Positions 1 through 9,728 of a DNA stretch of 21,084 bases are shown here, piece by piece. The DNA comes from Ochromonas danica (Eukaryota; Sar; Chrysophyceae; Chromulinales; Chromulinaceae): assembly GCA_015146655.1 (NCBI GenBank), contig VKHL01000271.1, forward strand, positions 1 through 21,084, written 5' to 3'. A program made the translations under genes and the position numbers. The number at the start of each line of letters is the position of its first letter. Position 1 is the stretch's first letter. The notes under the pieces were generated by a model. That model did not search any database. It was not told the DNA's origin and worked only from the letters and a program-made list of their open reading frames with translations.

Positions 1-164
1 GGTAGTAGTGTAGTGTAATATGAGAGTAAGATGTATGTATAGTATATAGTGGGCTATGTATAGAGGTAGAAGGAGTATGTGATGGTGAATGTATAGGATA
101 GCGAGTATGCAGTATAACTACAATGTTAACGATGATATGATTGTATTATAATTATGATTAATAG

Positions 165-1453
165 AATGGATGGCCTTCTCCATTGGCTATCGCAAGTGGC
201 AATGGGCAATTGGAAGTGGTGAAGGTGTTGCTGTCAGATCCTCGTGTTGATGTTAATAAAGCAAACGAGGTGAGTGACTGTAGGTTTCATGTGGTATGAT
301 ATTATAGGGTCTGCATATTGTGTGTTTATCGGTTTACCTGTATTGTGTTAGCCATTATAGTATTATAATGCCTGCTTAACACCCAAGAGATTGTTATTAT
401 GATAGACTGTATTTCTATTGCGTTCTATTATCTTATCTTATCTTATCTTATATGTCTTGTAGTGCATGGTAGTTTTATGGTGTGTGTCATTGTCTATGAG
501 GTGTGGAGTAGCTGTGCTTGAGGTGTTGTTCTAATGAAGATGATATGTCTCTATCATATTGACTATAATAATGTTATTGTATGATGGTCACCAGGATGGA
601 ATGTCTCCATTACATTTTGCCTGTCAGAATGGCTCAGTGGAAGTGGTGAAGGTGTTGCTGTCAGATCCTCGTGTTGATGTTAATAAGACAGATAAGGTAC
701 AATGACTGAAGAATGTCACTATTTTGTTTAATGGTAGAATCTACATTTGGTAAACGATTCTATGTTAATTAATTCTATTCTTAGGATGTTTATTGTATTG
801 TATTGCTATTGTTGAAGTTTTTGTTATATGAAGAGGATGGTCTATGTTGTTGTCTATATTGTAGTTTTCTTTTAATATATGATGGAAAGGGTTGATCTAA
901 CCTGTTTTGATGTTTGTTGATGGTTAGCCGCCAGTTATTACATTTGCCAATAGAATCCTGAGTTTGGTGGAAACAACTCCCTTGATCAAGAATTTTGCTG
1001 ATATGGTCACCAAGGTAATAAAACTAAAGTCTGTTTGCTATTTCTATCCTATGTTCTCTGAATGTAGTGTATATGTGTGTGACATTGTATTGTATAGTAG
1101 TCTAGCATATGTTTAGATAGAAAATGGTAGAGAAGATGGTGAAGTTGATCTAATATGTGATGATGATGATATTGTGTTTGTTGGTTAGGCTGAAATGACT
1201 TCTCCATTAGCAGTTTCCTGTGCCTATAAACAAACGGAGGTAGTGAAGATCTTGATGGCTGATCCTCGGGTGAAAGCTGGTGCAATTGTCCAGGTAAATG
1301 CTGAAGAATGTTGCTGTTACTATCCTGTTGTTACTATTGTTTGTAGTATGTGATGGAGAGGATATTAGTGCTGTTATTCCAATAAGTAATGATGATGATG
1401 ATGATATTTCTGTATGATAGGCCTTTTGTGCGACGACGGGATGGTTTCTATGA
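165..1453 (+). CDS. Ankyrin-repeat protein, 3' part of a multi-exon gene (5' end outside window)
   Basis: I read five exons: 165-269, 595-696, 928-1014, 1189-1293 and 1421-1453 (TGA stop). All splice in phase 0 at GT-AG sites. The first two are one ankyrin repeat each (35 and 34 codons) with SPLxxAxxNGxxEVVKVLL followed by SDPRVDVNK. The third (29 codons) is not recognisably ankyrin. The fourth is a divergent repeat ending MADPRVKAGA, and the last encodes ten residues. Ankyrin repeats mediate protein-protein contact and no catalytic domain is visible. Positions 1-164 are the end of an intron closely related to those at 2773, 3454 and 4135, so more exons lie upstream. The five-exon ending matches exons 9-12 of the next gene, making the two tandem paralogues. 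Exon limits come from repeat homology plus splice signals, not transcripts. Confidence 0.75.
425..451. repeat. (TCTTA)n microsatellite in ankyrin intron
   Basis: About four to five TCTTA units within the 325-nt intron 270-594. Confidence 0.8.
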
Positions 1454-1901
1454 TCTTAATGAAAGATGGTTGAGACAGTTATTGTATTACATATTGACAG
1501 AGTTGATCATATTACATCATATTGCTGTTACCACTAATTCATATCAAGTTATAAATTATTAAGTTTTGTTGATGGTTGTTTAAACTATTTCACTCTAAAT
1601 TAAGTGCTTGATCACCATCGAAACAGGCTAAATTACAATTTGACATATTTTGACACTTTGAACAATTTTTACCACCTCCACACCAAAACAAATCACAAAG
1701 TGAGGGCTAAATTGGTGTTTTGACACTGTGGCATTCAGGTTTTGACAGCTTTTACCATGCCAATCCGCTCCTGTCCAAATCCAAAAGGAAAAGGAAATCA
1801 CAATCAAATCAATTCACTGACTGATTGACTGACTGATTTACTGTGACAACAACTAACTACTGCTATAGACAGAATAATAATAATAGAAGAAGAAGAAGAA
1901 T
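1454..1901. other. Intergenic region between tandem ankyrin genes
   Basis: This holds the 3' flank of the first ankyrin gene and the promoter/5' leader of the second. A stretch near 1525-1552 (gttaccactaattcatatca) recurs near 5250 after the second gene, so the two 3' flanks are paralogous. Just before the ATG at 1902 are CTGA-type repeats (about 1817-1840) and an ATA/GAA microsatellite (about 1875-1900). I see no convincing TATA box or RNA gene. Confidence 0.5.
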
Positions 1902-4900
1902 ATGGCATCATACTATAAGATCTTATTCTGTCAATTGATCTTTCTCTTTGTCTTGCTTTTCTTTCTTATCTCAACCACCACCTCAGCAGATTTTTATATT
2001 GTATTGTCTGTCGCGATGTCTCAAAATGGAGTAGTAGAAAACCCAATGCCAACAACTCCTGATGAGGTAAGTGTGTTGAAATTGTATGATATTGGACGAT
2101 CCCAACACGACGTCATTATTGTTGACAGCTGTCTATTATCCGAAGTGTTTGCTTTATTAAGATGGGAATGCTAAAGTGTGATTTGATTGTGTGTTGCTTT
2201 TTAGATTAAATTGCGTCTATTTCATGATGCTTGCGCAGATGGTGACACAGAAATAGTGAAAGATCTGATAAAGGGATTGGATGTAAACCAGCCAAATAAG
2301 GTGAGCATGACCAAATAATTACTACTAGTCTAGTAGAAGTGTGGGAGATTGAAATCTAGGTTGTATGATATGATGGTTATCAGGACGAATTTTCTGCATT
2401 GCATTTCGCAAGTTTCAAAGGCCATGTAGAAGTGGTGACTTATTGTCAGATCCACGGGTTGATGTTAATAAAGCTGGGATGGTAAGTAGCTGTATAATCA
2501 AACAGTGAATTATTGTCTAGTATATGACTGTATCGGATGTAGTATTGATCTCGTTTGACTTTAGATACTGTAGTGTAGTATAGTACAGTATGGTATACGA
2601 AGAATTGGTGGTCAATCTACTATAACCATATGATATATTAATGATGATATGCTTGTATGATGGTTATCAGTACGGATGGTCTCCATTCCATCTCGCAATT
2701 TTCGGTGGGCATCTAGAAATGGTGAAGCTCTTCTACTCAGATCCTCGAGTTGATGTTAACCAAGGCAACAAGGTAAGTGATGTCTGAAGTCATGGTGTGT
2801 ATAGTCTGAATCATCTATTGCAGCATGTGTAAGGTATTGTGGTTTAATGAATATGAGTGCATAGTGTAAGGGTAGTAGTGTAGTGTACTATGAGAGTAAG
2901 ATGTATGTATAGTATATAGTGGGCTATCTATAGAGGTAGAAGGAGTATGTGATGGTGAATGTATAGGATAGCGAGTGTGCTCTATAACTACAATGTTAAC
3001 GATGATATGATTGTATGATGGTGCTTAGGACGGTTGGTGTTCTCCATTGCATTTCGCAAGTGCCGTGGGCCAAGTAGAAGTGGTGAAGGTGTTGCTGTCA
3101 GATCCTCGTGTTGATGTTCATAAAGCAGGGGAGGTAAGTGTCTGCATTGTTTAATATCGAGTATCCAGATAAGTAATAGCTGAGGCTATGGTATGGTTTT
3201 ATTTACGATGGTTAAGTGTGGTATGATATTAGGTAGATATGTTGAATAAGGTGTTTTGGTGGCCACTGCGGTGCCACCATATGATAATGATGTGTACCTT
3301 GTTGTTGATAATAGCGCTTAATTTGTTGTGTGTATGTATGATGGCTATCAGTACGGATGGTCTCCATTACATTACGCCTGTAAGAATGGCTCAGTAGAAG
3401 TTGTGAAGGTGTTGCTGTCAGATCCTCGGTTTGATGTTAATCTAGCCAACAATGTAAGTGATGTCTGAAGTCATTGTGTGTATAGTCTGAATCATCTATT
3501 GCAGCATGTGTAAGGTATTGTGGTTTAATGAATATGAGTGCATAGTGTAAGGGTAGTAGTGTAGTGTACTATGAGAGTAAGATGTATGTATAGTATATAG
3601 TGGGCTATCTATAGAGGTAGAAGGAGTATGTGATGGTGAATGTATAGGATAGCGAGTGTGCTCTATAACTACAATGTTAACGATGATATGATTGTATGAT
3701 GGTGCTTAGGACGGTTGGTGTTCTCCATTGCATTTCGCAAGTGCCGTGGGCCAAGTAGAAGTGGTGAAGGTGTTGCTGTCAGATCCTCGTGTTGATGTTC
3801 ATAAAGCAGGGGAGGTAAGTGTCTGCATTGTTTAATATCGAGTATCCAGATAAGTAATAGCTGAGGCTATGGTATGGTTTTATTTACGATGGTTAAGTGT
3901 GGTATGATATTAGGTAGATATGTTGAATAAGGTGTTTTGGTGGCCACTGCGGTGCCACCATATGATAATGATGTGTACCTTGTTGTTGATAATAGCGCTT
4001 AATTTGTTGTGTGTATGTATGATGGCTATCAGTACGGATGGTCTCCATTACATTACGCCTGTAAGAATGGCTCAGTAGAAGTTGTGAAGGTGTTGCTGTC
4101 AGATCCTCGGTTTGATGTTAATCTAGCCAACAATGTAAGTGATGTCTGAAGTCATTGTGTGTATAGTCTGAATCATCTATTGCAGCATGTGTAAGGTATT
4201 GTGGTTTAATGAATATGAGTGCATAGTGTAAGGGTAGTAGTGTAGTGTACTATGAGAGTAAGATGTATGTATAGTATATAGTGGGCTATCTATAGAGGTA
4301 GAAGGAGTATGTGATGGTGAATGTATAGGATAGCGAGTATGTAGTACAACTACTATGTTAACGATGATATGATGGTATGATGGTGCTTAGGCTGGATGGT
4401 CTCCATTGCATATCGCAAGTGGTAAGGGTCACGTGGAAGTGGTGAAGGTGTTGCTGTCAGATCCTCGTGTTGATGTGAATAAAGGATATGAGGTAGAATG
4501 CCTTAAGAATGTCACTATGGCTTGACTATCATTTAATTACATTGTACTACAATGGAATTGTTGCGGGCTACTAATAATATATGATATAGAGGATGTAATA
4601 GCATTGATCTAACCTGTTTTGATGTTTTATGATGGTTAACAGCCCTTTCCGGTTGTTGCTGGAATGTTCAAAAAGCTGGCGGGGTGGTTTTCTTTTGATA
4701 TGCCTCCCTTAATGAAATATGCTTATAAGATCCTCCTGGTAATAAAAGATTGTTAAAGTGTTTCCCTCCTCCGGTGTAGAATATCACTATTCCTATCGTT
4801 TAATTGCCGAGTCTATCTTTTCTGTAAATGGTTCTATGTTTAATATATATCTTAGAGTATGTGTTGTGTAGTGGATTGTTGTGTAGTGCAGTGTATTGTA

Positions 4901-5229
4901 TTATACTTGTATTGTATTATGGCATGTGTTTGCAGAAGTGGTATCAGTAGAGAAGATAATAATGTTGATCTAATATATGATGATGATATTTGTTTTTGCT
5001 GGTTAGGCCCAACCGTCTACTGCATTAGCTTATGCCTGTTTTTGTGGACAAGATGAGGTGGTGAACATCTTGATGGCTGATCCTCGGGTGAACGTTGGTG
5101 TATATATCCGGGTAAATGTCTCGAGAATGTAGCTGTTACTATCCTATTGTTATTTGTACTTATAGACTATGTGATGATGTTGTTGTATGATAGGTCGTTT
5201 GTGCGGCGGAACTTCTTTTCCGACCTTAA
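1902..5229 (+). CDS. Ankyrin-repeat protein, 12 exons, one repeat per exon; exon 3 frame-disrupted
   Basis: Exons: 1902-2066, 2205-2300, 2384-2481, 2671-2772, 3029-3133, 3352-3453, 3710-3814, 4033-4134, 4391-4492, 4643-4738, 5007-5111, 5194-5229 (TAA). All except exon 3 are multiples of three and join in phase 0. Exon 2 and exons 4-9 are ankyrin repeats (SPLHxAxxxGxxEVVKVLL, then SDPRxDV). Exon 10 is a non-ankyrin linker, exon 11 a divergent repeat, and exon 12 encodes VVCAAELLFRP. Exon 3 is 98 nt, 4 nt shorter than its 102-nt relatives; the loss lies just after GAAGTGGTGA near 2440, and reading on meets a stop in exon 4. Skipping exon 3 keeps the frame and gives about 371 residues. Exons 5-6 are duplicated as 7-8. 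The N-terminus is hydrophobic (residues 7-23), like a signal peptide. An alternative start is the ATG at 2016 (MSQNG). The role is probably protein binding; the partner is unknown. It may be a functional gene with a skipped exon or a young pseudogene. Confidence 0.72.
2773..3453 (+). repeat. 681-bp tandem duplication, copy A (intron 256 + exon + intron 218 + exon)
   Basis: This unit consists of a 256-nt intron, ankyrin exon 3029-3133, a 218-nt intron and ankyrin exon 3352-3453. It is followed directly by a copy at 3454-4134. By eye the only difference is G at 2794 against T at 3475. It adds 69 codons in frame. Confidence 0.92.
3454..4134 (+). repeat. 681-bp tandem duplication, copy B
   Basis: This is the second copy of the unit, with exons 3710-3814 and 4033-4134. 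Its first intron is a hybrid: its 5' part matches the following intron (4135-4338, T at 3475 and 4156) and its 3' part matches the copy A intron. That places an unequal crossover between homologous 256-nt introns. Confidence 0.92.
4135..4390 (+). repeat. Third member of the 256-nt ankyrin-gene intron family
   Basis: This 256-nt intron has the same length as 2773-3028 and 3454-3709. It is identical to the latter from 4135 to about 4338 and then diverges near the acceptor. Positions 1-164 carry a related intron end belonging to the upstream paralogue. Confidence 0.85.
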
Positions 5230-5723
5230 TTATACAAATCATATCACAGTTACCACTAATTCATATCAAGTTATCATTGTTAATTTTGAAAGCATTGAAA
5301 AGTTATTTTGGTTGTTGAGGTTTAAATGGTGATTTCCCTGTTGTATTAACGTGGAAAACCGAAATCCAATGCCTACGAGATTGATTCCAATCATAATCTC
5401 TTATTTATGCCTCTTTATCATCCTCTTGTTGATTCAAGAAACAAAGTACAGTATCAAGTTGTAATGTCCCTCTAGACTTTCAACTCTATCTTAAGCTTTT
5501 AAAGCGATTGATTTTACAATGAAAGAAAATGTCTAAATCGATTCAAAAACTGTGTTGATCTTTAACTGATTACAAGACAGACTACCAAACGAATCAAAAA
5601 CTAGCAGAGCTTGTGTCATTCCACAGTATAAAATAATGTCCGACAATAAATACAATTGCGATGTGTCGAAAACCAAAGCAAACTATCTCATCCTATCCTA
5701 TTAGAAAGTCACTAATAAACCTA
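5230..5723. other. Convergent intergenic region (3' flanks of ankyrin and ATPase genes)
   Basis: The ankyrin gene enters from the left and the minus-strand ATPase ends at 5724, so this is a tail-to-tail region. It is AT-rich, with short open frames that look spurious. A 3'-flank segment near 5250-5280 is shared with the upstream ankyrin gene. AATAAA on the plus strand near 5645 could serve the ankyrin gene but is far from its stop. I see nothing else. Confidence 0.5.
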
Positions 5724-8700
5724 CTACCAAGCCAACCAATCATTCAACCAATGCTTGGGATAGGTACGAGTGAACCATTTCCTGCCTTCTGTGTAACTCC
5801 ACAACGCAGCTGTTACCCACAGAGCACCATAGAGGAGCTCCAGAGACATGGGATTGCGAGCTTGGGTGACATAGCGAATACCAGGGCAGTAGACCACGAA
5901 GCATCCCAAGGCGATGGCCAACACAACACCAAAGTTGGTGGTGCGATTGTCGAAGAAGCCGTGTTCGAAGATGGACACTGTGCAAGTACGACAAGTCCAA
6001 ACATGAGCAGCCTGACCAATCACGATCATCAGATACCAGCCTGCATAGACAGATTGTAAGATGTGCAACTGCTGGCGCTGTTCATAGACATCTCCATCGT
6101 TGGTCACGAAGTTCCAGTGATCTGTCTTGGGGAAATACTTGTTGTTGTTTTGGACGACATGCAACGGACTGACACCATAGTGAGAGAAGGTGCGGAAGTA
6201 AATGAAGAAGCAAGCAGCCGTGAGGATGATACCAGCTTGACCATAAGAATAAAAGAGAAGCTTGAAGGAGGTCAATCGCTCCTTGTTGATGTCACGAGGA
6301 GGCACTTGCATGATCAAGCTCTCTGCCTTCTCGAAGGCAAAGGAAGTTGCAGGAACCAACTCGGTCAACAAGTCAATACACAAAGTCAACATCGAACCCA
6401 TGGGTTGAGGGAAACCCACATAACCCCACAGTAACACAGGAATGACTTCTGGTACAAGATGGGCCAATGTATAAGCGATGGACTTCTTGAGGTTGGCAAA
6501 CAGAAGTCGTCCTTCTCGAATACCCACCACAATCGAAGCGAAATTGTCGTCCAACAGCACCACATCTGCTGCTTCTTTCGCCACTGCACTACCATTCAAG
6601 CCCATCGCAATGCCAATGGCTGCCTGCTTCAGAGCTGGTGAGTCATTCACACCATCTCCAGTCATTGCTGTCACACTGCCAGCCTTCGTGAACTCCTTCA
6701 CAATGATGAGCTTCTGCTCGGGAGACGTGCGGGCAAAGACGATCTCGGGTTTGTTGACCAGCTTGCTCCAGTCTTCTTCAGTCATCTTGGGGATTTCCGA
6801 ACCATGTACCACCACGGCTTGGGCCTCGTCTGGATGCACTTGGTCGATGGGAACACCGCGCTCTTTCGCCAGCACATCTCGTGTTGGTAGTGTGATCAAG
6901 CCGATGCTACGCGCAATCGCTGCGGCTGTCAAGGGATGATCACCTGTGACCATCACCACTTTCACACATGCAGTGTGACAATCTTTCACAGCCTGAGGCA
7001 CTTCTTTGCGAGGAGGATCCATCAAGGTGATCAACCCCACGAAGATCATGTCGTTGATGGGAGTGGTCGTCTCTTTGCCAATCATGTCCGCGCGCAGCTT
7101 CTCTTTGAAGTGAGGGTCAGCCTCGATCAACTCCGCATAGCTGCCCTTCAGAGGCTTCATGGCAAAGCCCAGCACACGCTCTCCATTGCCTCCGAAGTCC
7201 TCATACACAGCCGTGTAGATGTCTGTGAAGGCTTCGTCGATGGCCTTGATCTCACCGCTGGAGCTCAAATAGAAAGCGCACTTGCCCAACAAGACATCAG
7301 GAGCTCCTTTCAAGAAGATCATCTCCTGCTTCTGCATCGAAACCAAAGGATGGATGGACATCTGCCACTTGAACGACGAGTTGAAAGGAATCTCATGCAC
7401 CTTGCGATTGTCCGCTCGGAAGGATTCTATGTCCACCTTGTTGTGGACCTTCAGGAAATCGCGGCAGAAGCGATACAAACCCAACTCCGTCGCATCGCCA
7501 TTCGGAACCAACTCGTCACTGTCCTTCGACTTCTTCTCCAAGATCACGCGAGAGTTCAACGCAGCGATCTCCAACAGGCGTTGCTGCTGGACGGTCAGTG
7601 GAGCGGCTTGTTGTTCCTGCACCAACCCCTCCGCTGTCATCTTCTGGTTGTAGGCCCAGGCATTCGCCACCGTCATCTGGTTCAACGTCAACGTGCCTGT
7701 CTTGTCCGTGCAAATGCAAGTGCAGCAACCCAATGTCTCGATAATGTCCAGCTTCTTCACGAACACATTCTGAGCTCGCATCCTCTCTGCAATGATGTAC
7801 AAACAGGCCGTGATGGTCGTGGGTAAGCCTTGGGGAACATTGCCCACCATGATCACCACGAAGCCGTTGATGAAGACCTGGATAGGATCTAAGCCGCGAG
7901 ACAAACCCACTATGAACACCGTGGCAGCTTGACACAAGGCGAAGATGGCCAACAGCTTCACGAAGTACTCGATATCGGCTTTCAGAGTGCTCATGGCTTT
8001 GTCTGCATCGCCCGTCAGCTCCACCATCGTGCCAATCAACGTGGCATCTCCGGTGCGAATCACCACGGCATAGCAAGCCCCATCCACTGCCAGAGAGCCG
8101 TTGAAGATGATATTCTTAGCCTCCAAGGCATGGGGATCCGCTGCAATGACTTGGCTGTCCACAGGCTCTGCTTCACCCGTGATCATGGATTGGTCCACCT
8201 GAAGAACGACCAGACAATACAATACGAAGGGAGAAGGTCAATATATGGTGTAGTGCAGTATAATCAGCAGGAGAATGCAAACATAGGATATGCCGCAATC
8301 CTTCAACACATTCATCACCCACACAATCCTTACCTTCAAGCTCTCACACAGAATCACGCGACAATCCGCGGGAACCTTGTCTCCAGCCTTCACACGAATG
8401 ATATCTCCCAACACCAACTCAGAAGTGTCCACCGACTTCATGGCTCCGTCACGAATCACCATTGCTGCCTCTGGCACCATCGCGCGGAACTGCTCCATCA
8501 ACGAGTCGGACTTGGCTTCTTGGGAGTACGTCTCATAACAAGTCACGATCACCACTGCGAACAGCAGCACTCCCAAGTACAGGTTGTCTTGCACGGAGGG
8601 AGACACGATGTAGAGGATGATGCAAAGTAAGGCTGTGATCTCTAGCAACACCATCAAAGCGCTGGCAAACTGCATCAAGAACAACAACCACAAGGGAACC

Positions 8701-9098
8701 TTCGGAGGAGGTGTCAGAACATTGGGTCCGTACTCTTTCAAGAGCTTCTCGGCCATGTCCGAGGTCAGACCTGGACTTTTCTCAATGGCATGGAAGTCAA
8801 TGGCAGTATGGAACTTTTCGGTAATGGCTTCCAGAGAATAGAGGTGCTCAGAATATGCACCACCAGCTCCTTTGCTTGGATTGTGTTCATGCAGAGGGGG
8901 TACAGGCAATAGATTTGGTATGGAAGATGAACTAAGGCGCTTTCTTACAGCCACCACAAGTCTTTCTGTTGCTATCTCACCACTCTCATTGGTGGGTAAC
9001 AAAGGATTGTATTCCCCAGCTGCCACTTCTGTATCATGACTTGTACTTGCCACAGAACCTGTTTCAAGGTCTTTCTCATAATGAGAAGACATTTCCAT
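5724..9098 (-). CDS. P-type IIC ATPase alpha subunit (Na+,K+/H+,K+-ATPase-like), minus copy
   Basis: Exon 1 is 9098-8334 and exon 2 is 8198-5724, with a 135-nt GT-AG intron at 8333-8199. The protein is 1,079 residues. By family it is a membrane pump using ATP to exchange cations. Visible motifs: GPNVLTPPP before M1, TGEA (A-domain, residues 262-265), DKTGTLT (phospho-Asp 420), FNSSFKWQMSIH and KGAP (nucleotide domain), MDPPR, TGDGVND (768-774), then IIC-type M5/M6 (CIDLLTELVPA), SYGQ in M7 and a TEGRKW C-terminus. Length and the roughly ten-helix layout suit a complete IIC alpha subunit. Its last 823 codons, intron and most of exon 1 match the plus-strand copy at 9729-13229; only the first 90-odd residues differ. 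M4 has VPQGL where Na+,K+-ATPase has VPEGL. No beta subunit gene lies in the window. Na+,K+ or H+,K+ specificity cannot be decided. Confidence 0.93.
5725..8816 (-). repeat. Inverted-repeat arm 1 (3,092 bp, ATPase)
   Basis: This is the reverse complement of 10137-13228 (positions pair so that the coordinates sum to 18953). Reading frames on both strands give the same translations in both arms, which implies nucleotide identity rather than protein identity alone. The arm includes the intron. It ends abruptly at the second base of the stop codon and at a codon for Lys in EKFHTAIDFH. Confidence 0.93.
8199..8333 (-). other. ATPase intron, minus copy
   Basis: The intron runs from GTAAGG (8333) to TTCTTCAG (8199) on the minus strand, with a pyrimidine-rich 3' part. 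Removing it joins ESLK to VDQSMITGE, as expected for the family's conserved A-domain region. It appears identical to the intron at 10620-10754. Confidence 0.9.
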
Positions 9099-9728
9099 GC
9101 TTAACTAGTATTTGGATTATGATCAATCATGGCTAAAGGCCTGTCCAAAGAGTGGCGAGCCACGAATTATTGGAAATCTCTTGTCTATCAAAGATTGCCT
9201 GTTGATTTCGTCTGTTGGCTGTCAGACTTTGTCCAAGTTCTGCTGTATGCAACGTGTGGTGGCCGTGCTGTATGCCCTCTGCTGTATGAGGAGGAAAACC
9301 TTGAGTTTCCCTCAAGTCGACTTTTCTTCCCCTGTTCCACACGGTCCGTAGCGGTCAGAACTTGAAGAAGTGCACTGCTGTACAACACACCGTCAGGAAT
9401 ATACAGTCTCCTAGGAGTCACATAAACACCTTTTTAGGTCCAAGAAACACTGCCCAAGGTGTTGTTTCTATGACTTTGTCGATTCAAGATTGGTAAAGAA
9501 AGAACTTTGTCTGACGGTTCAGACTTGTTACCAAAGAATGGTTGACCGTTCATCCTCGATCCTATCACAGGGTCATGGGATGGCTTGGACAAGACAAACC
9601 CTAGTCATAACTTAACTACCACTCACTCATTCTTTGGTCGTCCTTTATCCCTTCCTTGGGACACACAGTCGACACAACAGTCTTCACTTTTGCTTTTGCT
9701 TCTGCTTCTGCTTCTTTAGTATTCAGTC
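9099..9728. promoter_or_regulatory. Divergent 630-bp promoter region between the two ATPase genes
   Basis: The two ATPase start codons lie 630 bp apart, head to head, so both upstream regions are here. The two halves do not look like mirror images, unlike the coding arms. A GCTTTT/GCTTCT tract (about 9690-9716) precedes the plus start. A perfect 6-bp-stem hairpin, GTCTGA-CGGT-TCAGAC, lies at 9509-9524. The octamer CTGACGGT occurs at 9511-9518 and, inverted, at 9389-9396. No clear TATA box is seen. Short open frames at 9112-9421 overlap on both strands and look spurious. Confidence 0.6.

Noticed and set aside
5350-5390. Resemblance of GTGGAAAACC...CCAATGCC to the end of the first exon of the ankyrin gene at 1902
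   Set aside because: Only a few short matches with gaps and no following donor site; probably chance.
5661-8630. Many long open frames antisense or offset to the minus-strand ATPase (up to 296 codons)
   Set aside because: They are shadows of the ATPase reading frame, are repeated in mirror image in the other arm, and have histidine/arginine-rich translations with no family features.
5724-9098. ATPase as a type IIIA plasma-membrane proton pump
   Set aside because: GPNVLTPPP, FNSSFKWQMSIH, the M5/M6 block and the M7 SYGQ match type IIC alpha subunits rather than IIIA pumps.
9112-9421. Open frames of 69-79 codons on both strands between the ATPase starts
   Set aside because: They overlap one another, have no recognisable domain, and lie in the shared promoter region.
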